From Streptomyces tardus (GTDB taxonomy: Bacteria; Actinomycetota; Actinomycetes; Streptomycetales; Streptomycetaceae): a stretch of DNA of 33,417 nt. The position numbers and the translations under genes are program-made. The stretch's first letter is position 1. Every line of letters begins with the position of its first letter. The DNA lies in NCBI RefSeq assembly GCF_018101125.2, contig NZ_JAELVF020000001.1, forward strand, positions 2,948,505-2,981,921, given 5' to 3'. This document shows, piece after piece, positions 23,962 to 31,904 of the stretch. The notes beneath the pieces were generated by a model that made no database searches, was not told the origin of the DNA, and was given only the letters and a program-made list of their open reading frames with translations.

Positions 23962-26802
23962 ATGCCCGCCAAGAAACGGTCCCGCCGCACCCGCTTCATC
24001 GTGATCACTGTCGTTCTCGTGCTGGTGGCGGGTCTGGGCGCGGGCACCTTCTGGTCCGTCAGCGCCGTGCGCGACTCCTTCCCGCAGACGACCGGTTCGC
24101 AGAAGATCGAGGGCCTGTCCGGCACCGTCAACGTCAAGCGCGACGGCAACGGCATCCCGCAGATCTACGCGAGCAACGCCCAGGACCTGTACCGGGCGCA
24201 GGGCTTCGTCCACGCCCAGGACCGCTTCTGGGAGATGGACGTACGGCGCCACATGACCGCGGGGCGGCTCTCCGAGCTCTTCGGCGAGAAGCAGGTGGAG
24301 ACCGACGCGTTCCTCCGGACGCTGGGCTGGCACGACGTGGCCCAGAAGGAGTACGACACCAAGCTCTCCGCCGACAGCAAGCGTTACCTCGACGCCTACG
24401 CGGCAGGCGTCAACGCCTATCTGGACGACCACAGCGGCTCCGGAATCTCGGTGGAGTACGCCGCGCTCGACTTCGTCAACAGCGGCTACGAGCCCAGGAA
24501 ATGGACGCCGGTGGACTCCCTCGCCTGGCTCAAGGCCATGGCCTGGGACCTGCGCGGCAACATCAAGGACGAGATCGACCGTTCGCTGATGGCGGGCCGC
24601 CTGAGCGAGAAGCAGGTCGAAGAGCTCTACCCCGGCTACCCGTACGACCGGAACAAGCCGATCGTCGAGGAGGGTGTCGAGTCCGGTGCCGGCGAGGGCG
24701 AGGGCGCTCCGGGCGGGCAGGGCACTCCGGGCGGCCAGGGCGACGGCGCCGGCGGGAACACCCCGCCGCCCGCAGGCTCACCCGAAGAGGGCCAGCCGGG
24801 TGCGGGCCGGCCGGGCGGCGGACTGCCGGGCACCGAGCAGCCCGACGGGGTCCAGGGCGGTGAGGGCTCTGTCGCCGGCGGTCAGGCGCAGGGAGTGCGC
24901 ACCCAGCTTTCCTCGCTCGCCAAGTCCCTGGACGAGCTGCCCGCGCTGCTGGGTCCGAACGGCGGCGGTATCGGCTCCAACTCCTGGGTCATCTCGGGCA
25001 AGCACACCACCAGCGGAAAGCCGCTGCTCGCCAACGACCCGCACCTGGCGCCCCAACTCCCGTCCGTCTGGTACCAGATGGGGCTGCACTGCACTCAGGT
25101 CAACGACAAGTGCCCGACCGATGCGGCCGGTTTCACCTTCTCCGGCCTTCCCGGTGTCGTCATCGGCCACAACCAGGACATCTCCTGGGGCCTGACGAAT
25201 CTCGGCGCCGACGTCACCGACCTCTACCTGGAGAAGATCCAGGACGGCAAGTACCTCTACGACGGCAGCTACACCGAGTACAAGACCCGCCGCGAGACGA
25301 TCAAGGTCGCCGGCGGCAACGACCGTCGCATCACGATCCGTTCCACCCGCAACGGCCCGATCGTCTCCGACCGCAACACTCAACTGGGCCAGGTCGGAGA
25401 CACCGCTCCGGTGGAGGGCGCCGCACCCGACCGCGGCAAGGGTTACGCCGTCTCGTTGCGCTGGACGGCGCTGAGCCCCGGCAACACGATGGACTCGCTC
25501 TTCGAGCTCAACCGGGCGAGCAACTTCAAGGAGTTCCAGGCCGCGGCCCGCAAGTTCGAGGTGCCCTCGCAGAACCTCATCTACGCGGACACCAAGGGCA
25601 ACATCGGCTACCAGGCGCCCGGCCGCATCCCCGTGCGCGGCAAGGGGGACGGGCGTTACCCGGCTCCCGGTTGGGACCCCGACCACCGCTGGACGGGCTT
25701 CATCCCGCAGGACGAGCTGCCCAGCGAGTACAACCCCAAGCGCGGCTACATAGTGACGGCGAACCAGGCCGTCGTGGACAAGCGCGACTACAAGCACCAC
25801 CTCACCGACGACTGGAGCTACGGCACCCGCAGTCAGCGCATCAACGACCTCATCCGGTCGAAGATCAAGGACGGCGGCAAGATCTCCATGGACGACATGC
25901 AGTCCATGCAGCTGGACAACAGCAGCGAGATCGCCAAGCTGCTGGTGCCTCATCTGCTGAAGATCGACATCGGCGATTCCTACGTCCGCGAGGCACAGCA
26001 GCTCCTGGAGGGCTGGGACTACACCCAGGACTCCGACTCCGCGGCGGCGGCCTACTTCAACGGGGTTTGGCGCAACCTGCTGCTGCTCACCATCGGCAAC
26101 AAACTGCCCAAGGAACTCCGGGTCAAGGGCGAGTGCCTCATGGTCCGTCCCGCCGACGACTCGGGCCCCATCGAGGATCTGGACGGCACCGCGCGCACGG
26201 TCCGCGAGTGCGGCCAGCGCGAGAGCGAGACCGCGCAGCCCGATGGCAGCGACCGCTGGTTCGAGGTGATGCGCGGTCTGCTGGAGGACCCGAAGAGCGA
26301 GTGGTGGCAGGCACCCCGCAAGGACCTGGACTTCGGCGCAGCCGAGGGGCGGGACCAGATGCTCGCCCGGGCGATGAAGGAAGCCCGCTGGGAGCTGACG
26401 TCCAAGCTCGGCAAGGACATGAACTCCTGGAGCTGGGGCCGCCTGCACAGGCTGATGCTGCGGAACCAGACGCTCGGCACCAGCGGCCCCGGCATCGTTC
26501 AGCGGCTGCTCAACAGAGGGCCCTGGGAGATGAGCGGCGGCAAGGACGCGGTCAACGCGACGGGTTGGAACGCGGCCGGCGGGTACGGCGTGACGTGGGT
26601 TCCGTCGATGCGGATGGTCGTCAACCTCGAGGACTTCGACAAATCGCGCTGGATCAACCTCACGGGCGCCTCCGGCCACGCCTTCCACCCGAACTACACC
26701 GACCAGACCGGCCTGTGGGCGAAGGGCGAGCTTCTGCCCTGGCCCTTCAGCAAGGAAGCGGTCGACAAGCGCACCGACGACACGATGGCGCTCACCCCCT
26801 GA
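23962..26802 (+). CDS. Penicillin-acylase-family Ntn hydrolase (membrane-anchored)
   Basis: A 946-residue protein from ATG 23962 with AAGGA upstream. A basic N-terminus and one membrane segment (residues about 12-35) export or anchor it. The alpha-chain part (GLSGTVNVKRDGNGIPQIYA, YRAQGFVHAQDRFWEMDVRR, RLSELFG) is followed by a long Gly/Pro/Glu-rich spacer (about residues 238-315). The beta chain should begin at the nucleophile Ser339 in GIGSNSWVISGKHT after self-cleavage. Further family motifs are LLANDPHLAPQLPSVWYQMG, GLPGVVIGHNQDISWGLTN, SLRWTALSP and YADTKGNIGYQAPGRIP. Relatives hydrolyse penicillins or acyl-homoserine lactones; the substrate here is unknown. Confidence 0.88.
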   Translation: MPAKKRSRRTRFIVITVVLVLVAGLGAGTFWSVSAVRDSFPQTTGSQKIEGLSGTVNVKRDGNGIPQIYASNAQDLYRAQGFVHAQDRFWEMDVRRHMTAGRLSELFGEKQVETDAFLRTLGWHDVAQKEYDTKLSADSKRYLDAYAAGVNAYLDDHSGSGISVEYAALDFVNSGYEPRKWTPVDSLAWLKAMAWDLRGNIKDEIDRSLMAGRLSEKQVEELYPGYPYDRNKPIVEEGVESGAGEGEGAPGGQGTPGGQGDGAGGNTPPPAGSPEEGQPGAGRPGGGLPGTEQPDGVQGGEGSVAGGQAQGVRTQLSSLAKSLDELPALLGPNGGGIGSNSWVISGKHTTSGKPLLANDPHLAPQLPSVWYQMGLHCTQVNDKCPTDAAGFTFSGLPGVVIGHNQDISWGLTNLGADVTDLYLEKIQDGKYLYDGSYTEYKTRRETIKVAGGNDRRITIRSTRNGPIVSDRNTQLGQVGDTAPVEGAAPDRGKGYAVSLRWTALSPGNTMDSLFELNRASNFKEFQAAARKFEVPSQNLIYADTKGNIGYQAPGRIPVRGKGDGRYPAPGWDPDHRWTGFIPQDELPSEYNPKRGYIVTANQAVVDKRDYKHHLTDDWSYGTRSQRINDLIRSKIKDGGKISMDDMQSMQLDNSSEIAKLLVPHLLKIDIGDSYVREAQQLLEGWDYTQDSDSAAAAYFNGVWRNLLLLTIGNKLPKELRVKGECLMVRPADDSGPIEDLDGTARTVRECGQRESETAQPDGSDRWFEVMRGLLEDPKSEWWQAPRKDLDFGAAEGRDQMLARAMKEARWELTSKLGKDMNSWSWGRLHRLMLRNQTLGTSGPGIVQRLLNRGPWEMSGGKDAVNATGWNAAGGYGVTWVPSMRMVVNLEDFDKSRWINLTGASGHAFHPNYTDQTGLWAKGELLPWPFSKEAVDKRTDDTMALTP

Positions 26803-26816
26803 GCCCCCTCCGCACC

Positions 26817-26846
26817 CGCACCCGGGGCCCGTTAGCCCCGGGTGCG
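26817..26846. terminator. Bidirectional terminator between the acylase and cyclo-ligase genes
   Basis: CGCACCCGGGGC (26817-26828) and GCCCCGGGTGCG (26835-26846) form a perfect 12-base stem around CCGTTA, 14 bases after the acylase stop and between convergent genes. Confidence 0.75.
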
Positions 26847-27014
26847 TGGGGCTCCGTCCGCGCCCGCCCGTCCGCCGCTCGTCCACGCCCCGCCCCCGTG
26901 CGCGGGCCTTGCTGTGTGGCGTGCCGCCAGGTCGATACGCCGCCCCGGGCCGCGCCCCGATCAACGGTGCTGCCCCCACCCCCTTCGAGCAACGCCCCTT
27001 CGGGCACGTCGGGT

Positions 27015-27599
27015 TCAGAACTGCAGCAGACCCGAGGGCGTCACCACCGCGTGCACCGGCCGGTCGTGCGGCTCGGCCGGCACCCGAGCCAGCACCTCGT
27101 CGTCGTACAGCAGAACCACCAGCGCAGGATCGGCGTCGGCCGCCGCCAACCTCGCCAGCACCCGGTCGTACGAGCCGCCGCCGCGGCCGAGCCGCAGCCC
27201 GGACCGGTCCACGGCGAGACCCGGCAGCAGCACCACTTCGGCGTCGACCACGGCTTCGGCACCCAGACGTTCGCCGGCCGGCTCCAGCAGCCCGCGCCCT
27301 GCGGGCAGCAGCCGCCCGGGGCCCTCGTACGCCGCCCAGTCCAGGTCGTTGTCGGACAGCAGCACCGGTAGCAGCACCCGTACGCCTCGCTCCCGCAGCG
27401 CGTCGAGCAGGGCGCGGGTGCCCGGTTCGGTGCCGACCGAGACGTACGCCGCGACCGTCTGCGCCGCCGCAAGCCGGTCCCACCGAGCTGCTGCCGCCGC
27501 CAGTCGCTCCGCGCGCATCCGTACGTCATCCGGAGTCAACTTCCTCCTCACCGCCAGGAGTTCTGCTCTCAACGCACGCTTGGTACCTTCACTGCTCAC
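27015..27599 (-). CDS. 5-formyltetrahydrofolate cyclo-ligase
   Basis: A 194-residue protein from GTG 27599. It uses ATP to convert 5-formyl-THF to 5,10-methenyl-THF, salvaging folate. Hallmarks: KRALRAELLAVRRKLTPDDV at the N-terminus (substrate and ATP-binding Lys/Arg), VAAYVSVGTEPGTRALLDAL, and the family signature GLRLGRGGGSYDRVLARL near residue 140. Length is typical. It is divergent from galU with 88 bases between, the same arrangement as in mycobacteria, which helps identify the conserved cluster. Confidence 0.9.
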   Translation of the reverse strand: MSSEGTKRALRAELLAVRRKLTPDDVRMRAERLAAAAARWDRLAAAQTVAAYVSVGTEPGTRALLDALRERGVRVLLPVLLSDNDLDWAAYEGPGRLLPAGRGLLEPAGERLGAEAVVDAEVVLLPGLAVDRSGLRLGRGGGSYDRVLARLAAADADPALVVLLYDDEVLARVPAEPHDRPVHAVVTPSGLLQF

Positions 27600-27687
27600 C
27601 GTCGATGAACCTTCCTTTGTCCGTGTGGCGCAACAGAAGCGGGCAGAGCCTCACTTCGGTACAAAGCGACCGGTTATGGTGCGGGGC

Positions 27688-28599
27688 ATGACTACAGCGC
27701 CCGCCTCCAAGGCCAGGATCAGCAAGGCTGTCATCCCCGCAGCCGGGCTCGGTACGCGGTTTCTCCCTGCGACCAAGGCCACTCCCAAGGAGATGCTGCC
27801 CGTCGTCGACAAGCCCGCGATCCAGTACGTCGTCGAGGAGGCCGTCGCCGCCGGTCTTTCGGACGTGTTGATGGTGACCGGCCGCAACAAGCGGCCTCTG
27901 GAGGACCACTTCGACCGCAACTACGAGCTCGAAGAGGTTCTGCGCCACAAGGGCGACGAGAAGAAGCTCAGCAAGGTCCAGGAGTCCAGCGACCTCGCCA
28001 CCATGCACTATGTGCGGCAGGGCGACCCGCGGGGGCTGGGTCACGCAGTGCTCGCCGCCGCTCCGCACGTCGGCGATCAGCCCTTCGCCGTACTCCTCGG
28101 TGACGACCTGATCGACCCCCGCGACCCGCTGCTGATGCGGATGACCCAGGTCCAGGAGGAGCTCGGCGGGAGTGTCATCGCGCTGATGGAGGTCGAGCCG
28201 GAGCAGATCCACCTCTACGGCTGCGCCGAGGCCGCCCCCACCGAGGAGGGGGACGTGGTGAAGGTCTCGGGCCTGGTCGAGAAGCCGGACACCGAGGAGG
28301 CGCCGAGCAACCTGGCGATCATCGGCCGGTACGTGCTCGACCCCGCCGTCTTCGACGTGCTCAGCAAGACCGAGCCGGGCCGCGGCAACGAGATCCAGCT
28401 GACCGACGCGCTCCAGACACTCGCCGAGAACCCCTCCCTCGGCGGCCCGGTGCACGGCGTCGTCTTCCGCGGACGCCGCTACGACACCGGCGACCGCGGC
28501 GACTACCTGCGCGCTATCGTCCGTCTTGCGTGCGAGCGTGAGGATCTGGGTCCCGAATTCCGGGACTGGCTGCGGGACTTCGTGGGCAAGGAGCTGTGA
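27688..28599 (+). CDS. galU: UTP-glucose-1-phosphate uridylyltransferase
   Basis: A 303-residue enzyme from ATG 27688 (GCGGGG just upstream). It makes UDP-glucose from UTP and glucose 1-phosphate for trehalose, wall polysaccharides and galactose metabolism. Motifs: KAVIPAAGLGTRFLPATKAT (nucleotide-binding glycine loop), PKEMLPVVDKPAIQYVVEEA, RGLGHAVLAA, GDDLIDP (metal site), GLVEKP (catalytic Lys) and DTGDRGDYLRA near the C-terminus. A TATGGT at 27675-27680 may be a -10, giving a very short or absent leader. It is first in a co-oriented run, and glp follows after 4 bases. Confidence 0.93.
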   Translation: MTTAPASKARISKAVIPAAGLGTRFLPATKATPKEMLPVVDKPAIQYVVEEAVAAGLSDVLMVTGRNKRPLEDHFDRNYELEEVLRHKGDEKKLSKVQESSDLATMHYVRQGDPRGLGHAVLAAAPHVGDQPFAVLLGDDLIDPRDPLLMRMTQVQEELGGSVIALMEVEPEQIHLYGCAEAAPTEEGDVVKVSGLVEKPDTEEAPSNLAIIGRYVLDPAVFDVLSKTEPGRGNEIQLTDALQTLAENPSLGGPVHGVVFRGRRYDTGDRGDYLRAIVRLACEREDLGPEFRDWLRDFVGKEL

Positions 28600-28603
28600 A
28601 GCG

Positions 28604-29920
28604 TTGAGCGAGACCTGGTCGGTCGACGAGCATCTGGACGACATTCTGGCGTCCGTCCATCCGCTGGAGCCGCTGGAGCTCTCCCTGCTGGAAGCGCAGG
28701 GCTGTGTGCTCGTCGACGACGTGCTGGTGCCCGCCGCGCTGCCGCCCTTCGACAACAGCTCGATGGACGGCTACGCGGTGCGCACCGTGGACGTCGAGGG
28801 CGCGGGCGAGGAGTTCCCCGCGGTGCTCACCGTCGTCGGTGATGTCGCCGCCGGCAGCGGAGCCCTGCTCACCGTCGGTCCCGGCCAGGCGGCGCGCATC
28901 ATGACCGGTGCTCCGCTCCCGGCCGGAGCCGAGGCCGTCGTACCGGTCGAGTGGACGGACGGCGGCACCGGCAGGGGGCCGGTCACCAGCATGACGGCCC
29001 ACAGCAGCGATCCCTCCGGCGCGACCGGCGAGGTGCGGGTCCACCGTCCGGTCAGCGCCGGCCAGCACGTACGGGCGCAGGGCAGCGATGTGCGCGCGGG
29101 CGCGGTGGCTCTCACCGCCGGCACTCTGCTGGGCCCCCCGCAGCTCGGGCTGCTCGCCGCCATCGGCAGGCGCACCGTGCAGGTGCGTCCCCGTCCGCGC
29201 GTCGTGGTCCTGTCCACCGGCAGTGAACTCGTGCAGCCCGGCGAGCCGTTGGGGCCCGGGCAGATCCACGACTCCAACAGCTTCGTGCTCACCGCGGCTG
29301 CCCGTGACGCGGGCGCGCTCGCCTACCGGGCCACCGCGGTCGCCGACGACGCCGACTCCTTCCGCGAAGCGGTCGAGGACCAACTGGTGCGCGCCGACGT
29401 GCTGGTGACCAGCGGCGGAGTCAGCGTGGGCGCGTACGACGTGGTGAAGGAGGCACTCGGCGACACCACGCTCTGGGACGGCTCGGCGGTGGACTTCCGC
29501 AGGCTGGCGATGCAGCCCGGCAAGCCGCAGGGCTTCGGGCTGATCGGCCCGGACCGCACCCCGCTGCTCGCCCTGCCGGGCAACCCGGTGAGCTCCTATG
29601 TCTCCTTCGAGTTGTTCGTCCGTCCGGTCATCCGCAAGCTGATCGGGCTGGACGCGGTGCACCGCCCGATCGTCCGCGCTCGGGTCCAGGCCGACAAGCC
29701 GCTCGATTCCCCGGCCGGGAAGCGCCAGTTCCTGCGCTGCCGTCATCTTCCGGCCGCCGAGGGCGAACTGCTCGGCACCGCCGAGCCGGTGGGCGGCGCG
29801 GGCTCGCATCTGGTCGCCTCACTCGCGCACGCGGACGCCCTGCTCGTCGTGCCCGAGGACGTCACCGAGGTGGTGCCCGGTGCCGAACTGGAGGTCGTAC
29901 TCCTGACCGGCCCGGCCTGA
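28604..29920 (+). CDS. glp: Gephyrin/MoeA-like divisome protein Glp
   Basis: A 438-residue MoeA-family protein from TTG 28604, with GGAG 10 bases upstream inside the galU tail. MoeA motifs are present: PPFDNSSMDGYAVR, IMTGAPLPAGAEAVVPVEW, VVLSTGSELVQPG, VTSGGVSVGAYDVVKEAL and LALPGNPVSSYVSFELFVRP. By family it could insert molybdenum into molybdopterin. However, its place between galU and the rimJ-sepX genes is that of Glp in corynebacteria, a gephyrin-like protein that works with the membrane receptor GlpR/SepX and FtsZ in division. I favour the division role from context, while moaC and mog just downstream keep a cofactor role possible. Confidence 0.78.
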   Translation: MSETWSVDEHLDDILASVHPLEPLELSLLEAQGCVLVDDVLVPAALPPFDNSSMDGYAVRTVDVEGAGEEFPAVLTVVGDVAAGSGALLTVGPGQAARIMTGAPLPAGAEAVVPVEWTDGGTGRGPVTSMTAHSSDPSGATGEVRVHRPVSAGQHVRAQGSDVRAGAVALTAGTLLGPPQLGLLAAIGRRTVQVRPRPRVVVLSTGSELVQPGEPLGPGQIHDSNSFVLTAAARDAGALAYRATAVADDADSFREAVEDQLVRADVLVTSGGVSVGAYDVVKEALGDTTLWDGSAVDFRRLAMQPGKPQGFGLIGPDRTPLLALPGNPVSSYVSFELFVRPVIRKLIGLDAVHRPIVRARVQADKPLDSPAGKRQFLRCRHLPAAEGELLGTAEPVGGAGSHLVASLAHADALLVVPEDVTEVVPGAELEVVLLTGPA

Positions 29921-30020
29921 CAGGGCCTGCCCCGCACGCCCTCCGACACCTCCGCCCGCGCCTTGCGCCCCTGCCCGCGCCCGTACGGGGCGGCCCCCGC
30001 CGTCGAGGAGCCGCGGGAGG

Positions 30021-30036
30021 GGGCGCCGCGGCGCCC
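30021..30036. promoter_or_regulatory. 16-base perfect palindrome upstream of moaC
   Basis: GGGCGCCGCGGCGCCC is its own reverse complement. It ends 2 bases before TACCGT (30039-30044), which sits 7 bases ahead of the moaC ATG and may be the -10 of a leaderless transcript. The all-GC content makes chance occurrence more likely here than for AT-bearing palindromes. Confidence 0.3.
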
Positions 30037-30051
30037 GGTACCGTTCTCGCC

Positions 30052-30528
30052 ATGAGCAGTCAGCACCTCACCCACATCGACGAGCGCGGCGACGCACGCA
30101 TGGTCGACGTGTCCGCGAAGGACGTCACCGCCCGCACCGCGCGCGCCACCGGCCGAGTGCGCGTCACCCCGGAGGTCGTCGACCTGCTGCGCGGCGAGGG
30201 GGTGCCGAAGGGGGACGCGCTCGCGACCGCCCGCATCGCCGGGATCATGGGCGCGAAGAAGACGCCCGAACTCGTGCCGCTCTGCCACCCGCTGGCCCTC
30301 TCCGGCGTACGCGTCGAACTGTCCGTCGCCGACGAGGCGGTGGAGATCAGCGCCACCGTGAAGACCACTGACCGGACCGGGGTGGAGATGGAGGCGATGA
30401 CCGCGGTCTCCGTCGCGGCCCTCACCCTGGTCGACATGGTCAAGGCCGTCGACAAGGGCGCGGTCATCACCGACATCCGCGTCGAGTCCAAGACCGGTGG
30501 CAAGTCCGGCGACTGGCAGCGCTCGTGA
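30052..30528 (+). CDS. moaC: Cyclic pyranopterin monophosphate synthase MoaC
   Basis: A 158-residue protein from ATG 30052. It converts the MoaA product into cyclic pyranopterin monophosphate, an early step of molybdenum-cofactor synthesis. Motifs: LTHIDERGDARMVDVSAKDV, KGDALATARIAGIMGAKKTP, ELVPLCHPLALSGVRVE (active-site His/Cys region), TDRTGVEMEAMTAVSVAALT, LVDMVKAVDKGAVI. Length is typical. No ribosome site is seen, so a leaderless start is possible. Its stop overlaps the mog start by four bases (GTGA). Confidence 0.93.
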   Translation: MSSQHLTHIDERGDARMVDVSAKDVTARTARATGRVRVTPEVVDLLRGEGVPKGDALATARIAGIMGAKKTPELVPLCHPLALSGVRVELSVADEAVEISATVKTTDRTGVEMEAMTAVSVAALTLVDMVKAVDKGAVITDIRVESKTGGKSGDWQRS

Positions 30529-31019
30529 GTGCCCCGCGCGCGCTCGCCGTCACCGTCTCCAACCGTGCGGCTGCGGGTGTCTACGAGGACACCGGTGGGC
30601 CGCTGCTGCGCGACGGACTCGCCGCGATGGGCTTCTCCGCCGACGGCCCGACGGTCGTCCCCGACGGCGAACCGGTCGAGCGGGTGCTCCGGGAGGCGGT
30701 GGCCGCGGGGTACGACCTCGTCGTCACCACCGGCGGCACCGGGCTGACCGCGCTCGACCTCACGCCCGAGATGACCCGCCGGGTGCTGGACCACGAGGTC
30801 CCCGGCATTCCGGAGGCGATCCGCACCGCGGGGCGTACGAAGGTGCCGACGGCGGCGCTCTCCCGTGGCCTGGCGGGGGTAGCCGTGCGTACTCTGATCG
30901 TGAACCTGCCCGGCTCCCGGGGAGGAGTGAAGGACGGCATCGCCGTTCTGCAGGAGATCGTCCCGCACGCTGTGGACCAGCTCAGAGGCGGCGACCATCC
31001 GCGAGGAGACGACAGCTGA
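30525..31019 (+). CDS. mog: Molybdopterin adenylyltransferase family protein (MogA/MoaB)
   Basis: A 164-residue protein from GTG 30525, overlapping moaC (GTGA). The family adenylylates molybdopterin before metal insertion. Motifs: ALAVTVSNRAAAGVYEDTGG, VVTTGGTGLTALDLTPE (the TGGTG loop), AALSRGLAGVA and IVNLPGSRGGVKDG (PGS loop). It lies downstream of moaC and ends at the start of the RimJ-like gene, with GAGGAG for that gene inside its last codons. Bacterial MoaB and MogA differ little in sequence, so the exact subfamily is open. Confidence 0.9.
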   Translation: MSAPRALAVTVSNRAAAGVYEDTGGPLLRDGLAAMGFSADGPTVVPDGEPVERVLREAVAAGYDLVVTTGGTGLTALDLTPEMTRRVLDHEVPGIPEAIRTAGRTKVPTAALSRGLAGVAVRTLIVNLPGSRGGVKDGIAVLQEIVPHAVDQLRGGDHPRGDDS

Positions 31020-31726
31020 ACGCGCCCTGGCCAGTGGAGCTGGCGGACGGCGACATCGCCCTCCGTCCCGTGCGGGCGCGCGACCACCGCGCCTGGCGCG
31101 AAGTGAACCAGCGCAATCGCGCCTGGCTCAGCCCCTGGGAAGCCACGATTCCGCCGGCGCCGCCGGGTCATCTCCCGTCCGGGCGGCCCTCGTTCCGACA
31201 GATGGTGCGCAATCTGCGCGCTGAGGCGAGCGCGGGCCGAATGCTTCCTTTCGCGGTGTTCTACCGCGGGCGCCTGGCCGGACAGCTGACTGTGGCCGGA
31301 ATTACCTGGGGTTCGATGTGTTCGGGCCATATCGGCTACTGGGTGGATCAGGCGGTGGCCGGACGCGGGGTGACCCCGACCGCCGTCGCGCTCGCTGTCG
31401 ACCACTGTTTCCGCTCCGTCGGGCTGCACCGCATCGAGATCTGCATTCGACCGGAGAACGCGCCGAGCCGGAGAGTCGTCGAGAAACTCGGATTCCGCGA
31501 GGAGGGGCTCCGTCCCCGCTATCTCCACATCGACGGCGACTGGCGCGACCACCTCGTCTACGCGCTCACCTCGGAGGAGGTGCCGGAGGGCCTGCTCGCG
31601 CGCTGGCACTCGTTGCGGTACGACCCTCCCGGCGGGCTCGATCGCAACGCCGGATCCGAACTCGAAGGCCGTCCGGATCGCGATGACCGACCCGACCGAC
31701 CCGGCAACGCCCGGGAAATGCGATAA
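31016..31726 (+). CDS. rimJ: RimJ-like GNAT N-acetyltransferase
   Basis: A 236-residue GNAT-family protein of the ribosomal-protein-alanine acetyltransferase type. Motifs: ALRPVRARDHRAWREVNQRN, GHIGYWVDQAVAGRGVTPTA (acetyl-CoA pyrophosphate loop, R/Q-x-x-G-x-G/A type), GLHRIEICIRPENAPSRRVV, EKLGFREEGLRP. I place the start at CTG 31016, which overlaps the mog stop (CTGA), has GAGGAG 7 bases upstream, and restores an N-terminus LNAPWPVEL. GTG 31034 is the nearest conventional start but lacks a ribosome site. The C-terminal 25 residues are charged. Its position between mog and sepX is conserved in Actinobacteria. Confidence 0.88.
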   Translation: MNAPWPVELADGDIALRPVRARDHRAWREVNQRNRAWLSPWEATIPPAPPGHLPSGRPSFRQMVRNLRAEASAGRMLPFAVFYRGRLAGQLTVAGITWGSMCSGHIGYWVDQAVAGRGVTPTAVALAVDHCFRSVGLHRIEICIRPENAPSRRVVEKLGFREEGLRPRYLHIDGDWRDHLVYALTSEEVPEGLLARWHSLRYDPPGGLDRNAGSELEGRPDRDDRPDRPGNAREMR

Positions 31727-31891
31727 ACGTTCGATTCTTTGGGATGGATCGCCTTCGAGGTCGGAAAACGGTCACAAGGTGCTGCAATTTGTGCGCACCT
31801 GGCGACTCTTCATCACAGAAAATTCTCGGTTTATCGGCGAGCTGACGCGACACGCCGCGTCAATCGGCTGAACCTGATACCAAAACCCCTC

Positions 31892-31897
31892 TACCGT
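31892..31897 (+). promoter_or_regulatory. Possible -10 of a leaderless sepX transcript
   Basis: TACCGT lies 7 bases before GTG 31905, with CTGAAC (31868-31873) 18 bases upstream as a weak -35. No ribosome site precedes the start. The preceding 178 bases after rimJ are noticeably richer in A/T than their surroundings, as promoter regions here often are. Confidence 0.4.
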
Positions 31898-31904
31898 GTG
31901 ACCT

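Noticed and set aside
24778..27483. A 901-codon minus-strand open frame
   Set aside because: Antisense to the penicillin-acylase gene and overlapping the cyclo-ligase in another frame; no family features.
31849..31853. GACAC, a WhiA-like motif, upstream of sepX
   Set aside because: A single 5-base match is expected by chance and cannot support a regulatory claim alone.
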